A stretch of 64,000 nt of DNA from assembly GCA_050084515.1 (NCBI GenBank), contig CM114275.1:24552001-24616000 (forward strand), in the 5' to 3' direction. A program made the position numbers and the translations under genes. The notes beneath the pieces are model-generated. The model did no database searches. It had not been told where the DNA came from and saw nothing but the letters and a program-made list of their open reading frames with translations. The stretch is from Blasia pusilla. Taxonomy: Eukaryota > Marchantiophyta > Marchantiopsida > Blasiales. This document shows, one piece after another, positions 36,379 through 47,565 of the stretch; positions within the stretch are counted from its first letter, which is position 1, and every line of letters begins with the position of its first letter.

Positions 36379-36679
36379 TGTGTAAAACTGCTAAAGAAGC
36401 ATAACTAGTGGGAAACGGTTCTCACACTCACACACCACCATGGAGAAAAAAAGTTGCAATGAGAGAATGAGTGGAGGTTGGTCCCCTTCTCAATTATATG
36501 GGATATGTACGAGAAATCATAACCCAAATCTTAACTATAGTCTAATTGTGATTAACTAACCCTAGTTAAGATAATCACGCTTAACTTACTAACCAAGATT
36601 AAGATTATGTACTTTGTCTGAGTACCAAATATAGCAGTTTAGGTGTCTCATGAGCTTGACTGTAACTCAATCTTCAATA
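36379..36679 (-). repeat. 5' LTR of copia A2
   Basis: Plus strand starts TGTGTAAAACTGCTAAAGAA and ends CAATCTTCAATA, followed by the target duplication CTCCT. Confidence 0.92.
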
Positions 36680-36684
36680 CTCCT

Positions 36685-37475
36685 CGTAATGGCGTTCACC
36701 AACTTCTTTCTCACAAGCATCTCGCGAACCAATCTCACGTGCAACCATTTGCCTTTCACTAAGACACTCAACCTCAATGGCCTTTGTCTTAGCTCCACGT
36801 CATACACATCTAGGAATGTGTTCCCCAAGACTCCGTCAATGCCATCCATCTGGCACACCGTGAAGTTCTTCTTCAACTCGAATACTCCGCATCCTATCGT
36901 CAAACCCAACACCAACTTGGAAGTTCGATGAGACTTGCCTCGGAAAATCCTACTCGAATGGGCTCGTCCACCTTAGAGGTTGACAAACCCAACTCCTTCA
37001 TGATTCTCGGGCTTAGGAAGGAGTGCAAAGTATTTGTAACCACGAGCAACATCACATCGCGATCAGCAATCTTGGGTCTTATGTACACCAAGTTGGGCGT
37101 CATCTTGGTGACTTGAAGAGAGGTCTCTAGACCTCCCGCTGACAAGAACTTAGCAGCTAACGCAATCATACTCCCATTACTAATCTTTGGTTTGGAGCAT
37201 CCCTTCGCTATGTGCCCAAGTTTGCCACACTTGTAGCATACCACCTTGCCGTTTCTTGACTTTGGATGTTGCGCTCCTTTCGGCTTAGCATGGCATTTTT
37301 GTCGCTTCGACGCCGGGTTGAGAGACTCTCCTTGGTCCCGCTCAACCCGACTCCAGACTCTCTTGGGTGCCCCTTTGTTTTTCCTACTCTTGGAAAAGGT
37401 TTTTGTCTTGAAGGGCTTCGGTGTTTGGACCTCATCGTTCCCAACCCACTCCGCCAGCTTCAAAAGGTCCACATA
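36685..37475 (-). pseudogene. G1 gag C-terminus and protease
   Basis: Minus-strand frame with DLLKLAEWVGNDEVQTPKPF, a basic linker, an intact CCHC knuckle CYKCGKLGHIAKGC, then protease. The active site reads LLVVTNTLHSF where G2 has LLVDTGASHSF, so the catalytic aspartate is lost. The downstream fold LGLTIGCGVFELKKNF and DGIDGVLGNTFLD is preserved. The frame is cut at 36684 by insertion of A2. Confidence 0.85.
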
Positions 37476-38506
37476 TGTTGTGCGCCTACTCTCCTTGAAC
37501 GTTAATCTTGTTTGTTGCGGAAGCGTGCGTTCAGTAGGTCACGCTCTCAACGTTGATCTGCATCCAAACATGCACTTCGGTTAGTCGGGTCTTGGATCAA
37601 TCAGCGGGATTACTTTCCGAGTTCTCGTCTCGGACTCTCATCAAGCTCAACCTTCCTAGTTTCGCGGTTTACAACACGAGCAAATCTCGAAAGACTTGGG
37701 ACAGACTTTCTGGTCGGTTCAGGAACCTGAAACAGCGTTTTGCGCCTAGCGGTTCCAACTGTCCGATGGACATCCAATGAGTTCCTCACCAAGACTCGCA
37801 CGAAGTGAACCTCGGGTTGGAATCCAAGTGTGGCGTACAAAGTCCACTCCCTTGGATCAGGTTTGGGTTTCGGGTTTCCGCGCCAAACTCCCGTTCCATC
37901 CCGTGCCTCTGAAACATTGTTTGGCGCCCAAAGTGGGGATTCATTTCCCGAGACATCTCGGAGAGAGTCCTCCCTTACTAGTATTTGTGGGGATCTCCGG
38001 GGGCCCCCTACATTTAGGGAAAGACACCGGTGCCTCTCCACTTGGCCCTCAACCCGATTGCTCTCTCAATCGTTTTTGGCCAATATCTCAGCCTATACTT
38101 TTGCGTTTGCTAAGATCTTTGATGCGTCGGAAGCGTCTCAAGATTAGCTTTCCAACGCGTCCTTATTTGTCCCAAACGCATCTCGGAACTCAACGTTATG
38201 GTCCTAAACACATTCAGATTCTCCCAAACGCTAGTCGTGTTCCAAACTGGTTCTCACCTCTTTGGCAACCAACCTCCCAAGACTCAACTCATCTCAAGTC
38301 TTGGCTCCCGTTTGGTCTAGGTTTCCTGGTTTTGACCACTAATGCATGAAACGCACAACTTTGTTCTGCGTTTCGTCTCTTAGACTTTTCCAAGAGACTT
38401 TTCCAAACGCCTCTCCAAAGCGCAAACCTCGTAGCGTGAGTTCCTTTGAGTTCTGATGTTTCGCTTGGCGCCTATTTGGTGTTGTTTGGTTATGAGGGTC
38501 GCGACA
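37476..38506 (-). repeat. Solo gypsy LTR S1 inserted in G1 gag
   Basis: A 1031-base LTR of the G1/G2 family (TGTTGTGCGCCTACTCTCCT ... GAGGGTCGCGACA) without any internal region. Flanks ACATA (37471-37475) and ACATT (38507-38511) fit a 5-bp duplication with one mutation, and gag continues across it. Solo LTRs arise by recombination between the two LTRs of a full element. Confidence 0.88.
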
Positions 38507-38511
38507 ACATT

Positions 38512-39264
38512 GGTGTTCAGAAACTATAGCATTATGTATAGGGCCTTCTCTGCACTCGATTTGAGTCCACCAATGAAGATCACCATCTACGATGCCTCAT
38601 CCATCTTAGGAAAGGAGTTCAACTTCGCGCTGAACTCCCTCACATAAGCGGCCAAGGACCCAGTCTGTCGCAGTCACACGAGCTCTACCCTATTGCAAAT
38701 CTTCTTGTACTCCGGGGTGAATCGGTCACCAATCAGCATCTTGAACTCCTCCCAACTTAGAGGTGCACTTTCAACCAAATGTTCTTCTTGCTACGCTGTC
38801 CACCACTGTAGCGCATGATCTTTTAGAAAGGTGACCGCCATTGCCACCTTATCTTGCTCCGCTGCCCTATGCGCCTCCAAGTAATATTCCATCTCCGTAA
38901 GGAAATCTTTCACCTTGCGAGAACGCCCCACTCTAGTGAATGGCATGGGCAGGTTTGTCTTGTAGAGATTTTTGCCAAAACTCAAAGTTCGGTCCGACTC
39001 GACCTTTGCGATCCGCTTGTTTGGCAGGAACACTTGCTAGGTCATCATCTTCACATCGTCCATCGTTTCAACATAGAAGGCCAATTCACTTGAATCTAGA
39101 GCCGCTGGTTCCGTAGGAGGGTCTATGTTCGAGACATCCTCATGTTTGGTGTTCGGCACCTCGGAAGTCAGCGTCTCATCCACCGGTTCTCCATTCGCCA
39201 TCAATTTGTCTCATGGTTCGTGTCGCTTGACTTGGCATTTCCGTGGTTCATCTCCCTCGGTTGC
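38512..39264 (-). pseudogene. G1 gag N-terminal and capsid region
   Basis: Translation on the minus strand gives VKDFLTEMEYYLEAHRAAEQ, then DKVAMAVTFLKDHALQWW, the retrotransposon gag capsid core (PF03732), after a hydrophilic N-terminus that includes several stops. The start codon lies at 46404-46406, across the inserted G2 element: ATGGC at the duplication GTTGC continues with ACCGAGGGAGATGAACC on this side. Confidence 0.8.
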
Positions 39265-40240
39265 TGTCGCGCCCCTACTCTCCTTGAACGTCAATCTTTT
39301 AGTGTTGCAGAAGCGTACGTTCAGTAGGACACGATCTCATCGCCGATCTGCACCCAAACACACACTCTCGTTAGTCGGGTCCGGGCCAACCAACGTTCCA
39401 ACCCACCGAGTTCTCAACTCGGTGTCTCATCAAGCTCAACCTTCCTTAATTCCTAGTTTCCAAAACATGGCAAGTCCTTCAAGACTTGGAACAGACTTTC
39501 TTGTTAGTCCAGGGATCTGAAACGGCACTTGCACGCCTAGCAATCCCAAGTGTTCAACGGACCTCGTGTGAGCTCCAAACCGAGACCCAAGTAATTGAGT
39601 CGCGGGGTGAAATCCAAGAGGGATGTCTAAAATCGCCTCAATAGACTTGGTGCAGGTTTTCCAACCCAACTCCCGAACTTGCGTTCCGTTCCATGCCCTT
39701 GAGCCGCCCCGCGGCGCCCAAAGTGAGGTTCGGGTTCCAAGCACTCTCGGAGACCTTCCCCCTTACGAGTACTTCTGGGGTTCTCCAATAACCCCCCCCG
39801 CCCTAGAAAAGGAGGGTCGGGCCCTTCATTGTGGCCCTCAACCCGACTTCAAGTCTTGTTTTTCACCGTTTGCTAAAGCGTTTGCAAAGATCTTTAGTGC
39901 GTTTGAACCGGCTTTTGATAAGCCTTCTAATGCACCCTTATTTAATCTAAACGCATCTTGCCGCTAAAAGTTATGGCCATAAATACAGTCGGAAACTCTC
40001 AAACGCTAGTGGCGTTCCAAATCCGGATTCTTCCTTTGGCAACCCACTTCCTAGACTCAACTTCTTTCAAGTCTTGTTCCGCGTTTGGTCCAGGTTTCTC
40101 AATCGCGACCATAACATCTACAACGTTTCCTCTCTTGTCTCTTCTTCGAGACCACTCCAACGCGCAAACCATCTTAGCGTGAGCCCACTAATGTTCCGAT
40201 GTTCCGCTTTGGCACTCGTTTGGTCATGAGGGTCGCGACA
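39265..40240 (-). repeat. 3' LTR of gypsy G2
   Basis: TGTCGCGCCCCTACTCTCCT to GAGGGTCGCGACA on the plus strand, 976 bases. Nearly identical to the 5' LTR outside one deletion and one replaced patch. Confidence 0.95.
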
Positions 40241-40255
40241 CTTGCCCCTCTTTAG
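40241..40255 (-). promoter_or_regulatory. Polypurine tract of G2
   Basis: On the minus strand CTAAAGAGGGGCAAG directly precedes the 3' LTR. Confidence 0.85.
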
Positions 40256-40913
40256 AGGTTAATGCCCTCATCAACGCAAAACTTTGTTATGTCAAGTCTC
40301 CTGGCCAGCCTACCTCTTGACATTGAATTGCATTCTGGTGGCTAACATGCAATTCCTCTTAGTCTATAGTTGTCGCTTTGCCCCACTTAGAATTATTAGC
40401 CTCTCCTCTTTGATAAGCCTGGACAGGTTCCAAAGAACTAACCTATCAAATGAGCTAACTAAGTGTGCAACCTTAGACTCTTCTGGCTCACTCTTGTAAA
40501 CATCACACTTGTTTACCTGGTCTACAAATCGTACTACTATTGGGTCGCTCTCGTATTCGACTTAGGCGCATCACTAAGTTTACTTATGTAGCCACAAGTA
40601 AGATCACCCCAAGCCCCAAGACAGATTCATCTGCCCCGCCGACGCTAGGGCGAGCCCGAGTGCAATCCAACACAAGGTCTTGTTTTAGGTGCTTATCCAC
40701 ATACGAGCTCTCACCTCAAATACTCCTTGTCTGTCCTCTTGACTTACATCCTAAGCCTATGATGAACAACTCATAGCCATGCACTACCACATACGAATTG
40801 CAATCAACTCTGGGTTCAAATCTCCAAATCCATACACTCCTTTATTGCAACACTAGCATATTCTAGTTACAACAGCCTTCGGCCCTAGATTCCAATGAGT
40901 ACAAGTCATGTCT
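40256..40913 (-). other. Non-coding 3' internal region of G2
   Basis: About 650 bases between integrase and polypurine tract with no open frame. A related relic is visible at 19925-20130. Confidence 0.7.
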
Positions 40914-42297
40914 CTAGCTTCTCCTCGTACTAACGTATGTGCTTCGCTTGAAGTCTCGCAACAACTCTTGCGTGTGTTCCAAATCCGCCTCCGCAATCCA
41001 AGTCGCCTCCTTCACATGGTAGCCCTTCCATTTTACCAAGTATTCATACTTGTTGGCCCGACGCCTCGAATGTAAGATGGTCTCCACCTCAAACTCTGGC
41101 TCTTCATTTATGATCACCGGGTGCGGTCTCACCACCTGTCTTCGCTCAAAATATCCATTATCTTGAAGGTATTTCTTCAACAATGACACATGAAAGGTCG
41201 GGTGAATCTTGAACTCGTCCGGCAGCCTCAACGTATACACAACCTTAAACGGGTTTGCCACAATCACATACGGTCCAACATACTTGGCAGACAGCTTTGC
41301 AGAACACTCTTTCGGAAGAATGAGGTTCTTCACACTCAACCACACTTGCTCTCCAACTTGGAATCGTACTTGGCGCCGACTCTTGTTAGCATGCTTAACG
41401 TATCTCATTTGAGCCTTTGCAAGACTTCGCCTTGCTTGCTCTTCCCGTTCTCGCATCTCCACCAACAAACCTTTTTCCGTCGCTTGTCGTGTTCGTGCCA
41501 ATGTAGCACCCTTCGAAAGGGCTAGGTCAAGAGGCCCTTTTGGCTCTCGTCCATTTTCCAGGAGAAACATAGATTCTCCAGTTGCAGAATGCTTGGTCGA
41601 GTTGTAGCAGTACTCCGCCATGCTCAGCCACTTGACCCAATCTCGTTGATCAGCACTGACATAATTCCTTAAGTACTGATTCACGATAGAGTTTACCTTT
41701 TCAATCTGTCCATCCGTCTGTGGGTGGAAATCCGTACTGAAACTCAGCTTGGTCTTAAACCTTCTGAACAAGTGCTTCCAGAAAGCACTCGTAAACTTTG
41801 GATCCCAATCTGAAACAATGCTCCTCGGCAAACTGTGAGCACGCCACCAGCTATCAAGAAACAATTGCGACGTCATATAAGCCGTTGGAATCCACCGTCG
41901 GCACGAATCTCACCAACTTGCTAAACCGATCAACAATCACAAGTATAGCGTTGTATCCCTCAGATTCCGGAAGACTCGTGATGAAATCCATACTCACACT
42001 TTGCAAAGGTCCTTTTGGGATCTGCAAGGGATGCAACAAGCCCTGTTTCTTATCATAAGAGACTCTATTCGCTTGGCAGGTCACACAAGTCTTCACATAT
42101 TGAGCAACATCCTCTTTCATGTTGGGCCAAAAGAACCGCTTCGACAGAACAGCTAGCGTAGATTTCTCTCCTTTATGTCTTGCCAAGGGTCCATCGTGAC
42201 ACTCCGCTAACACTTTGGTTCGCATCCTGCCTTGCCCTACATAGATCCTACTCTCTTTGAACCTTAATAAACCGTGCCTCAAACTTATGTTGGCCAC
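40914..42297 (-). pseudogene. G2 integrase with C-terminal chromodomain
   Basis: Two frames meet near 41870. The first has the zinc-binding region (RFFWPNMKEDVAQYVKTCVT, then CQANR) and the first catalytic Asp in SVSMDFITSLPES. The second has IVSDWDPKFTSAFWKH (normally SDRDPKF), then HPQTDGQIEKVN with the catalytic Glu. The C-terminal part (VGEQVWLS, KYVGPYVI, FHVSLLKKYL) ends in a chromodomain at about 40961-41105 with YEYLVKWKGYHVKEATWIAE. In chromoviruses this domain directs integration to heterochromatin. One frameshift separates it from a working gene. Confidence 0.92.
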
Positions 42298-42306
42298 CTT
42301 CTCATC

Positions 42307-42760
42307 CTACTTCAACTTCCTTAGGTACTCCCCTGCGTGAGCGTCCTTCATATATCCTTCACGAATCCTTCTTTCCAGGTCTATTTCTTTAGGGAACATT
42401 GCTCTCAAGACATGTGTCGTCGATGGCATGTGTTCCTCCTTGCGACTCAACGCATCTGGAATCACATTATCCTTACCTGGCTTGTGAATCAACTCAACAT
42501 CCATCAACGCCAAGGTATCATGCCATCACAGTTGTTTTGGTGTCACTAGATCCTGGGTCTCAAAATACTTGAGTGATATATTATCGGTGAATACTCGAGT
42601 CCTGTGGAGCCCTAGATAATGCCGCCACTTCCTCAAGCAATGTACCACCGCGAACAACTCTTTCTCGTGAGTGGGCCATCTCCTTTCAGTATCGCTAAGC
42701 TTCTTGCTCTCGTATGCCACTGGTCTCCCTTCTTGCACCAACATTCATGCAACCGCAAAA
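42307..42760 (-). pseudogene. G2 RNase H
   Basis: LVQEGRPVAYESKKLSDTER, RWPTHEKELFAVVHCLRKWR, RVFTDNISLKYFE, then HKPGKDNVIPDALSR. The frame is open except for a TGA after TPKQL; a TAG at the end joins it to integrase in the same frame. A small deletion near 42890 separates it from RT. Confidence 0.9.
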
Positions 42761-42859
42761 TCACTAGCATCGGTATGCACTTCGAACGGTTTTTCAAACT
42801 CCGACAGCTTCAATACTGGTTCCTTCAATAGAATCTGCTTCACTCGGCTGAATGCCTCA

Positions 42860-43762
42860 TTAACTTCCTGGGTCCAAGTCGTGTTGGCAATCCGTGAGAG
42901 GCCTCACAATTCCCAAAAAGTTTTTCACATAAGTGCGATAGAACTGCACCGTACCTATGAACCTCCTCATCCCCTTTAAAGTGGATGGGGGTTCCCACTC
43001 GACAATCGCTTTCACCTTCTCCATGTCTGGACTGACGCCATCTGCACTGACCACGTGACCCAAGAATTTGATCTTGCTCAAACCAAATTCGCTCTTCTCT
43101 ACATTCGCATACAGCTGATTTGCCCTGAGCTTAGACAAGACCGCTCTCACATGTCGAACGTGCTCCTCTAGTGACTTCGAATAGATAAGTATGTCATCAA
43201 TATAGATGATAACATACTCATCCATTTCCTTGTGAAAAATGGAGTTCATCAATGTGGTGAACGTCGGAGGCGCGTTACATAGACCGAAAAGCATCACTAC
43301 GAACTCAAAGGAACTGTATCTTGTCCTACACGCAGGCTTCTCCACATCTGCCTCGGCAATCCAAATCTGGTAATATCCTGACTTAAAGTCAATCCTACTG
43401 AAATATCTCACGCGTGCCAGCCTATCGAAGAGATCATCTATCCTCGGAAGAGGATAATTGTTCCAAACCGTCACTTTATTCAGCGCACGGTAATCAACAC
43501 ACAGCCTCATCTTTCCATCCTTCTTCTTTACAAAAAGAACATGTGCTCCATAAGGTGACTTACTAGTCCTAATGTAACCCTTTTCCAAGAGCTCACTTAA
43601 CTGCTTTTTCAACTCAAGAAGTTCCTCCTCATTCAACCTATATGGTGCTTTTGAAGGCGGTTGGGAACCAGGTATGATCTCTATCTTATGATCAACGGCT
43701 CTATGTGGCGGAAATTCAGTCGGAAGCTCATTTGTCAAGACATCCTCAAACTCCTTGACCAC
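42860..43762 (-). pseudogene. G2 reverse transcriptase
   Basis: A 300-codon frame with the full Ty3/gypsy RT: PPHRAVDHKIEIIPGSQPPS, SPYGAHVLFVKKKDGKMRLC, VDYRALNKVT, YFSRIDFKSGYYQIWI, FGLCNAPPTFTTLMNS, the intact catalytic YVIIYIDDILIYSKS, and GMRRFIGTVQFYRTYVKNFL. It shares its frame with the upstream protease and is separated only by one TAA after GIP, at the position where CAA would be expected. The 3' end is cut by a short deletion. Confidence 0.93.
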
Positions 43763-43774
43763 TTCATAGAGTGG

Positions 43775-44407
43775 TTATGGGATTCCCCTTGAAGCTGTGT
43801 CCTGATCTATGCGTACTCTGCTTGTAGCCTCCTCCACTTGTCTCATCAAGCAGAGAAATCCATCCTCCAACTCGGTCATGCTCCTCCTTGTAATCGAGTT
43901 CACTAACTCCTTTTTCGCCGGAACGTCACGGACCAACCGCACCTGTAACCGTTTGCCTTTTAGCAAGACGCTCAACCTCAAGGGTCTACATCTTAACTCC
44001 ACCTCATATGCATCTAGGAATGTATTCCCCAAGACTCCGTCAATGCCATCCATTTTGCACGCAGTGAAATTCTCCTTCAACTCGAATACCCCGCATCCTA
44101 CTGTCAAACCCAAGACCAAATCAGAAGTCCGATGAGACTTGCCTCCTGCAAATCCTACTCGAATGGGCTCATCCGCCTTAGAGGTAGACAACCCCAGTTC
44201 CTTCACGATTCTTGGGCTTAGGAAGGAGTGCGAAGCACCTGTATCCACGAGCAACAACACATCGCGATCAGAAATCTTGGATCTTAGGTACAACAAATTG
44301 TGCGTCCTCTTGGTGACCTGAAGGGACGTCTCGAGATCACCCGCCAATAGATGCTTAGCAGCAAAAGCAATCATACTCCCATTACTAACCTTCGGTTTCG
44401 AACACAC
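43775..44407 (-). pseudogene. G2 gag-pol protease region
   Basis: A 210-codon frame. It begins inside the CCHC knuckle (CSKPKVSNGSM) and contains the aspartic protease with intact active site DVLLLVDTGASHSFLSPRIV. GKSHRTSDLVLGLTVGCGVF and DGIDGVLGNTFLDAYEVELR follow. The tail SMTELEDGFLCLMRQVEEAT links to RT. It cleaves the polyprotein in active elements. Confidence 0.92.
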
Positions 44408-45438
44408 TTTCGCTAGGTGCCCCAGTTCGCCACAGTTGTAGCATATGACCTTGCCGTTCCCTGACTTTGAGTGTTGTCCTCCTCTCGGCTTCGTATGAAG
44501 ATTCCACTCATTTTGCTACCGGCGCAGACGACTCTCCTAGATCGTGCTGGCCCCAACTCCAGACTCTTTTGAACGCCTCCTTATTTTTCGACTTCTTCGA
44601 AAAACCTTTTGGCTCAAAGGGTTTTTGGGTTTGGACCTCATCGTCCCCAATCCGCTCCACTAGCTTCAAAAGATCCGGGCAGGTCTCTGGCAATGTCGAC
44701 ATTCGGTAAAGGGCCTTTTCAGCGCTCGGCTTGAGTCCACTAATGAAGATAGCCTTCTTCGCGTGCTCATCCATCTTTGGAAGAGAAGTCAGTTTCACAC
44801 TAAACTCCCTCACATACGCACTTAAGGAACCACTCTGCCGCATCCGCACGCATTCCACCGTGTCGCGCAACCCTTGGTACTCCGGAGTGAATCGATCCCC
44901 AATCAACATCTTGAACTCCTCCCAACTCACAGGTAACTCGCCGCCCAGATATTCCTCTCGTTGAGCTGTCCACCATTGTAGCGCATGATTGTTCAGGAAA
45001 GTAACGGCTACCGTCACCTTGTCCTGCTCAGCTGCCGTCTGCGCCTCGATGTCTGATTCGATTCGTAAGGGAAATCCTTCACTTTCATGGCGCCCACCCC
45101 GATGAATGGCGTGGGCAGGTTTGTCTTGCAGAGCTTTTTGCCCACACCCGAAGTTCGGGTGGCCTCTAACTCTGCAATCCGGTGGCTTGCTGGGACATCT
45201 ACTCCACCAACAACTTCAACAAGTCCAACGTCTGGCTTGACTCGGTCCGTTCCCCTGAGTTTGGGCCCGATGGCCCCGCGGAAGGATTCGCCTCTGGAAT
45301 GTCCTCACGACTGGCGTTCACCTCTTTGGGAGTCTCCGTCTCCTCCATAGTTTCACGGTCCGGCATTGGTTCCTCTCTTGGTTCCCGTCGCTTGATTCGG
45401 CGCTTCTTGGGTTGTTCTCCCTCGATCGCCATTTTCAA
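44400..45438 (-). pseudogene. G2 gag, frameshifted
   Basis: The start ATG at 45436-45438 opens MAIEGEQPKKRRIKRREPRE. A frameshift near 45030-45190 leads into the capsid core VAVTFLNNHALQWWTAQREE, then LPVSWEEFKMLIGDRFTPEY (PF03732), MDEHAKKAIFISGLKPSAEK and a basic C-terminus. The knuckle region near 44400-44450 is in another frame and encodes CYNCGELGHLAKVC. Confidence 0.88.
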
Positions 45439-45567
45439 GCCAACTCACTCAGATCTCCTCCTCGTTTCTTGCGTCCCTCCTCGAGCGTCTGAGTCTTGCC
45501 GCTACCTTGAGTTTTCCCAAGCATCTGGTTGATCCCACGACCCCAAGTTCTCGCTCACCAAGGATTA

Positions 45568-45579
45568 GCTCTGATACCA
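45568..45579 (-). promoter_or_regulatory. Primer-binding site of G2
   Basis: GCTCTGATACCA, the exact complement of TGGTATCAGAGC, lies two bases from the 5' LTR. Confidence 0.93.
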
Positions 45580-45581
45580 CT

Positions 45582-46398
45582 TGTCGCGCCCCTACTCTCC
45601 TTGAACATCAATCTTTTAGTGTTGCGGAAGCGTACGCTCAGTAGGACACGATCTCATCGCCGATCTGCACCCAAACACGCACTCTTGTTAGTCGGGTCCG
45701 GGCCAACCAGCGTTCCAACCCACGGAGTTCTCAACTCAACGTTTCATCAAGCTCATCCAAGAGGGATGTCTAAAATTGCCTCAATAGACTTGGTGCAGGT
45801 TTTCCAACCCAACTCCCGAACTCGCGTTCCGTTCCATGCCCTTGAGCCGCCCTGCGGCGCCCAAAGTGAGGTTCGGGTTCCACGCACTCTCGGAGACCTT
45901 CCCCCTTACGAGTACTTCTAGGGTTCTCCAATAACCCCCCCCCGCCCTAGAAAAGGAGGGTCGGGCCCTTCATTGTGGCCCTCAACCCGACTCTACTTAC
46001 AGTCGTTTCTGGGTTGTTTCTCAGCCGCTGCTAAAGCGTTTGCAAAGATCTTTAGTGCGTTTGAACCGGCTTTTGATAAGCCTTCTAATGCACCCTTATT
46101 TAATCTAAACGCATCTTGCCGCTAAAAGTTATGGCCATAAATACAGTCGGAAACTCTCAAACGCTAGTGGCGTTCCAAATCCGGATTCTTCCTTTGGCAA
46201 CCCACTTCCTAGACTCAACTTCTTTCAAGTCTTGTTCCGCGTTTGGTCCAGGTTTCTCAGTCGCGACCATAACATCTGCAACGTTTCCTCTCTTGTCTCT
46301 TCTTCGAGACCACTCCAACGTGCAAACCATCTTAGCGTGAGCCCACTAATGTTCCGATGTTCCGCTTTGGCACTCGTTTGGTCATGAGGATCGCGACA
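45582..46398 (-). repeat. 5' LTR of gypsy G2
   Basis: 817 bases. It lacks about 160 bases present in the 3' LTR: GTTTCATCAAGCTCAT jumps straight to CCAAGAGGGATGTC. A short stretch near 45990 is also replaced. Confidence 0.95.
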
Positions 46399-46403
46399 GT
46401 TGC

Positions 46404-46556
46404 CATCTTTAAGCCGCCACACTCGGATCTCCTCCTTGTTTCTTGCGTCCCTCCCCAAGCGTTTGGGCCTCGCCGCTACCTTGGATTTCCCCCAAGCGTC
46501 CGGTTGCTCCCATGATCCCAAATTCTTGCTCACCAAGGATTAGCTTTGATACCACA
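46404..46556 (-). other. G1 leader and primer-binding region
   Basis: A short leader between the gag start (CAT at 46404-46406) and the 5' LTR. TTTGATACCA next to the LTR is the complement of a Met-tRNA primer site with one mismatch (TGGTATCAAAGC). Confidence 0.8.
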
Positions 46557-47565
46557 TGTTGTCCGCCTACTCTCCTTGAACATCAATCTCAATGCTGCGG
46601 AAGCATACGTTTAGTAGGACATGCTCTCATCGCCAACCTGCATCCAAACGCACTTACATTAGTCTGGCTTTGGGTCAAGCATCCTTCCAACCCACCGAGT
46701 CCTCAGCTCGGCACCTAATCAAACTCAACCTTCCCTCATTCCTAGGTTCCGGGCAAGTCTTCTGAGACTTGGGACAAACTTTTTAACTAGTCCAAACACC
46801 TAAACTCGCGTTTGCGCGTCTAACGGTCCCAACTGTCTAATAGACTTCGCACGAGTCCCCAACCGAGACTCAAAAATATGAGTTGTGAGTTGAAATCCAA
46901 TAGGGACCTCCAAAATCCACTCTATTGGACTTGGTTCAGATTTCGAATCCCAACGCCAAACTCCCGATCCATTCCGTGCCCTTGAGTTGCCCCGCGGCGC
47001 CCAAAGTAGGGATCGAGTCCCAAGCACTCTTGGAGACCTTCCCCTTTATTATCCCCTTTATTAGTACTTATGGGGATTCTTGGGTTCCCCCTACCTTTGG
47101 GATTGAGCACTCGGGTCACTCTTTTTGGCCCTCAACCCAACTCCCCGTATAGTCAATTTCGTCCATATCTAAGCTTTTGCTTAAGTGTTTGCCAAGATCT
47201 TTGGTGGATTGGAACCACTTTGCATAAGCTTTCCAACGCTATCTTATTTTTTCCAAAGGCATCTCAAGACTAAAAGTTATGGTTAAAAGTACAGTCAAAA
47301 ACTCCAAACACTACCCGCGCCCCAAGTTCGGTTCTCACCCTTGGTTGCGTCTCCTCCCGAGACTCAACTTTCTGAAGTCTAGGTTCTGCATTTGGTTCAA
47401 GTTTCCTTAGTTGCGACCATAAATGCATGAAAACTTGAAGCACTCACTGCGCTTGCATCTTGCACTTGTGTTTCTCTAACTCCAAAGCGCAAAACCATCC
47501 TAGCGTGAACTCGCTAGAGTTCTGATGTTTCGCTTGGAGCTTGTTTGGTTATGAGGGTTGCAACA
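46557..47565 (-). repeat. 5' LTR of gypsy G1
   Basis: Starts TGTTGTCCGCCTACTCTCCT and ends GAGGGTTGCAACA on the plus strand. Order of blocks equals that of the G2 and S1 LTRs, with more substitutions, so it is older. Confidence 0.9.

Larger units (their letters stand above)
31566..36679 (-). mobile_element. Copia retrotransposon A2, complete, inserted in G1
   Basis: LTRs at 31566-31877 and 36379-36679 enclose RNase H, RT, integrase, protease and gag on the minus strand. The 5-bp target duplication CTCCT lies at 31561-31565 and 36680-36684. The uninterrupted G2 copy shows the empty site as CTCCTTGTAATC. Same family as A1. Confidence 0.95.
39265..46398 (-). mobile_element. Chromodomain gypsy retrotransposon G2, near complete
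   Basis: LTRs at 39265-40240 and 45582-46398 flank, in the minus direction, primer site, gag, protease, RT, RNase H, integrase with chromodomain, and a polypurine tract. The duplication GTTGC at 39260-39264 and 46399-46403 shows insertion at the gag start codon of G1. Only a few stops and frameshifts separate the domains, so this is the youngest large insertion here. Layout and chromodomain identify it as a chromovirus. Confidence 0.96.
29213..47565 (-). mobile_element. Gypsy retrotransposon G1, host of three later insertions
   Basis: G1 segments are 29213-31565, 36685-37475, 38512-39264 and 46404-47565. Joined in the minus direction they give 5' LTR, leader, gag, protease, RT, RNase H and most of integrase, matching G2 domain by domain. 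A2, S1 and G2 occupy the gaps, each with its own target duplication. The integrase C-terminus, chromodomain and 3' LTR are missing, because the element ends at 29213 against copia A1. Confidence 0.88.

Noticed and set aside
37246-39967. Several plus-strand frames of 100-190 codons around 37.2-40 kb and again at 45-47 kb
   Set aside because: They lie within gypsy LTRs or antisense to gag, are repeated in every LTR copy and match no protein.
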